Source: Cubamyces lactineus | Lineage: Eukaryota > Basidiomycota > Agaricomycetes > Polyporales > Polyporaceae | Direction: 5' to 3' | Length of the DNA: 64,000 nucleotides | NCBI GenBank assembly: GCA_022376465.1 | Contig: JACDTU010000004.1 | Location: 1,488,001-1,552,000, forward strand | Shown: positions 62,701 through 64,000 of the stretch, piece after piece | Layout of the letters: every line of letters starts with the position of its first letter | Position numbering within the stretch: the first letter of the stretch is position 1 | Made by a program: the position numbers and the translations under genes | Notes under the pieces: model-generated | What the model saw: only the letters and a program-made list of their open reading frames with translations | Told to the model about the DNA's origin: nothing | Database searches by the model: none

Positions 62701-63337
62701 TCCTCCAGGTGAGTGATGGGCGAATGGAGGCGGATACGTCGAAGGAGAACGTGAGGCGAGCGGTGCGCCGCCACGGAGGTGCTGTACAATCTCTAGTAGG
62801 GTGCTCTGGATGGCATTCTGGGTTGCTCGAATGTCAGCGACATGTGACTCGAGACTTCGTATACGCCTATACCGAAGCTCGTCAGCACACTACGCCAGTA
62901 TTCAATATGGTAGTGGTAGGACTCACTCCAAGCCCGCTTCCCCGGTCAGACTAGCCTCCCTAGTAGGTTTCTCAAACAGACACTCGAGGCCGGCGTGCCG
63001 ACAACGTCTGCAGGGCGGGTTCTCCGCGCCCTCGCAGCGCATCTTCTGCTTTCTGCAGGCATTCTGGACAGATGAGGGAGTGAGCGGAGCCGCGATCGGC
63101 GGGATGGAGGGAGGTTTAGCGGACTCACACATGCACCTAGAGTTATTACGGTGAATACGGTCCGATGAGCGACCCTGCGATAGAATGGAGCATTATGTAC
63201 TTACGGGGCACTCTGTTCAACGTTCTTACGACTGGCTTCTGCTCGGGTTTCTGGTCCGGTTTCGGGCCAACGCCGTCGAGGTCCTCCTGCTTCTTGACGT
63301 TCATGTTCGCGCTTGAGGTAGCGGGGGCGGAATCCAT
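59709..63337 (-). CDS. Zn2Cys6 fungal transcription factor with Fungal_trans domain
   Basis: Start MDSAPATSSANMNVKKQEDL at 63337. The zinc cluster is C-x2-C-x6-C ... C-x2-C-x6-C: ACNACRKQKMRCEGAENPPC then RRCRHAGLECLFEKP. Its first cysteine comes from an 8-nt exon at 63129-63136. A short coiled coil follows (RIRSLESHVADIRATQNAIQ), then a Pro/His/Gly-rich linker with a basic motif PAKRRKVHHL, and the regulatory domain (KKIISEAEARELFR; FYHGCSTFLPVFDANVDTYD; SPFAVDVICMVAAKVRDGGG; VLVSGWSDNGWLSGGHAVRM; RTWFCLYLFEHQ; LAPLFDRAVDEITFNVLREA). The tail is Gln/Pro-rich and ends LPTDYLPAAPQIW at 59712. The zinc cluster text is similar to PriB/PrtT-type factors from memory; that assignment is tentative. 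More than ten introns. Confidence 0.8.
63129..63136 (-). other. 8-nt microexon of the Zn2Cys6 gene
   Basis: On the minus strand the sequence is ...CTCTAG / GTGCATGT / GTGAGTCC.... Exon 1 (63205-63337, 133 nt) ends in phase 1; adding GTGCATGT gives Arg-Ala-Cys and restores phase 0; the next exon (starting 63063) then reads NACRKQKMRC. Flanking introns are 63137-63204 (68 nt) and 63064-63128 (65 nt), both with GT-AG ends. Confidence 0.7.
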
Positions 63338-64000
63338 GACTGATAAGGGATGATTGGGGCGCGATCGCTGCAGTAGTGCGGCTGGTGAGTGCGCGGCGCG
63401 CGAGGGATAGCAGGGAGCGCAGGGAGGGGAGGGGAGAGGAGGAGGAGGGCGGGTCGGAGACGGAGATGGGGGACGGGGACGGAGAGATGGGGACGGGAAA
63501 GCGGAGGAGGAGGAGGGGAGGGCGTAAGGAAGGACGTGCAAACAAGGACAAGCCCGGAAGGGTGGGCGAGAGCAGGTGAGCGGATGAATCAGAGCTTGCC
63601 CCAGATCTAATACGACGAGCCTCTCTGGGAGCCTCCGTCCACGTTTTGGGCCAGAAGGCCAATGGGACGACGGCCGCGATTCATCTTGCCGTTTTCCTGG
63701 TCGGTTTGGCTTACTGTCCTTCCCTCACTCGCTCATCTCTCGCTGCACCAGCGCACGCGTCCCCAAGCCCTCTCTCTGATCTCCTCCCGTTCCAGAACGC
63801 ACGGCATCTCTCGCCAGCTGGGAATCCGCGTCCCCCATCGCCCTATCACTCCCGTCCGTGTCCCTATGCTTGCGATCCGCGCTCTCAATCTCACTGCCGG
63901 AACTTCAACTTTGCTCTTCCGTCCCCTCCCAGTCTGCATCAACGTGCCTTCTGCGACGTGGTCTGCGCATCCCCTTCTCGTCCAGCGCAACCCTCATCTT
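63338..64000. other. Upstream region of the Zn2Cys6 gene and window end
   Basis: The first ~250 bp are purine-rich on the plus strand, so pyrimidine-rich in the leader of the minus gene. From about 63700 the plus strand becomes C/T-rich, which could be the 5' leader of a plus-strand gene starting beyond the window. No gene can be supported here. Confidence 0.45.

Overview
The window is 64 kb of nuclear DNA from a filamentous basidiomycete, most likely an Agaricomycete such as a polypore-type wood fungus. The grounds are: dense genes cut by many introns of about 45-65 nt; fairly high GC; a DUF6534 membrane protein with many exons, a family typical of Agaricomycetes; a GH20 enzyme and a membrane-anchored heparinase-like enzyme; and best matches to fission-yeast and basidiomycete protein families. 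No bacterial, viral or transposon signature was seen. Gene boundaries below are coding spans from start to stop codon, deduced by joining exons by eye; introns lie inside them.

Layout, left to right: a Mit1/CHD-like chromatin remodeler (298-6810, +); a degenerate RNase III plus dsRNA-binding protein (7230-8552, +); a secreted GH20 hexosaminidase with a C-terminal lectin-like domain (9080-12102, -); a SNF2-RING translocase (13336-17728, +); a ThrE/Prm10-type membrane protein (17961-20540, -); a SAM methyltransferase (21270-23651, -); a GNL1-type GTPase (24449-27336, +); a Thr/Gly-repeat membrane protein (28816-30058, -); a membrane-anchored heparinase II/III-like enzyme (30917-33455, -); peroxisomal 3-ketoacyl-CoA thiolase (33915-35525, -); a TatD-type nuclease (36250-37768, +); a TPR/F-box/LRR protein like Pof3 (37803-39697, -); ceramide glucosyltransferase (40435-41937, +); a DUF6534 membrane protein (42903-45015, +); exocyst Sec3 (45480-49783, +); a chromodomain / coiled-coil / zinc-finger protein (50270-53834, +); a homeodomain factor (54199-55422, +); the U3 snoRNP WD40 protein Utp17 (55890-59223, -); and a Zn2Cys6 transcription factor (59709-63337, -).

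The genes do not form one pathway. Loose themes are chromatin and transcription (the Mit1-like remodeler, SNF2-RING protein, chromodomain protein, homeodomain and Zn2Cys6 factors), ribosome biogenesis (GNL1, Utp17), cell surface and secretion (GH20, Thr/Gly protein, lyase-like enzyme, Sec3, glucosylceramide synthase) and peroxisomal beta-oxidation.

The most notable observations are microexons: an 8-nt exon carrying the first zinc-ligand cysteine of the Zn2Cys6 factor, 12-nt and 14-nt exons plus a GC-AG intron in the DUF6534 gene, and a 21-nt exon in the GH20 gene. Others are an RNase III-like protein that has lost catalytic acidic residues and has a perfect 12-bp hairpin just downstream; three ACGCGT (MluI cell-cycle) boxes in 25 bp upstream of the Pof3-like gene; and an unusual protein joining a chromodomain, a long coiled coil and a C2H2-like finger whose histidines lie beyond the last intron.
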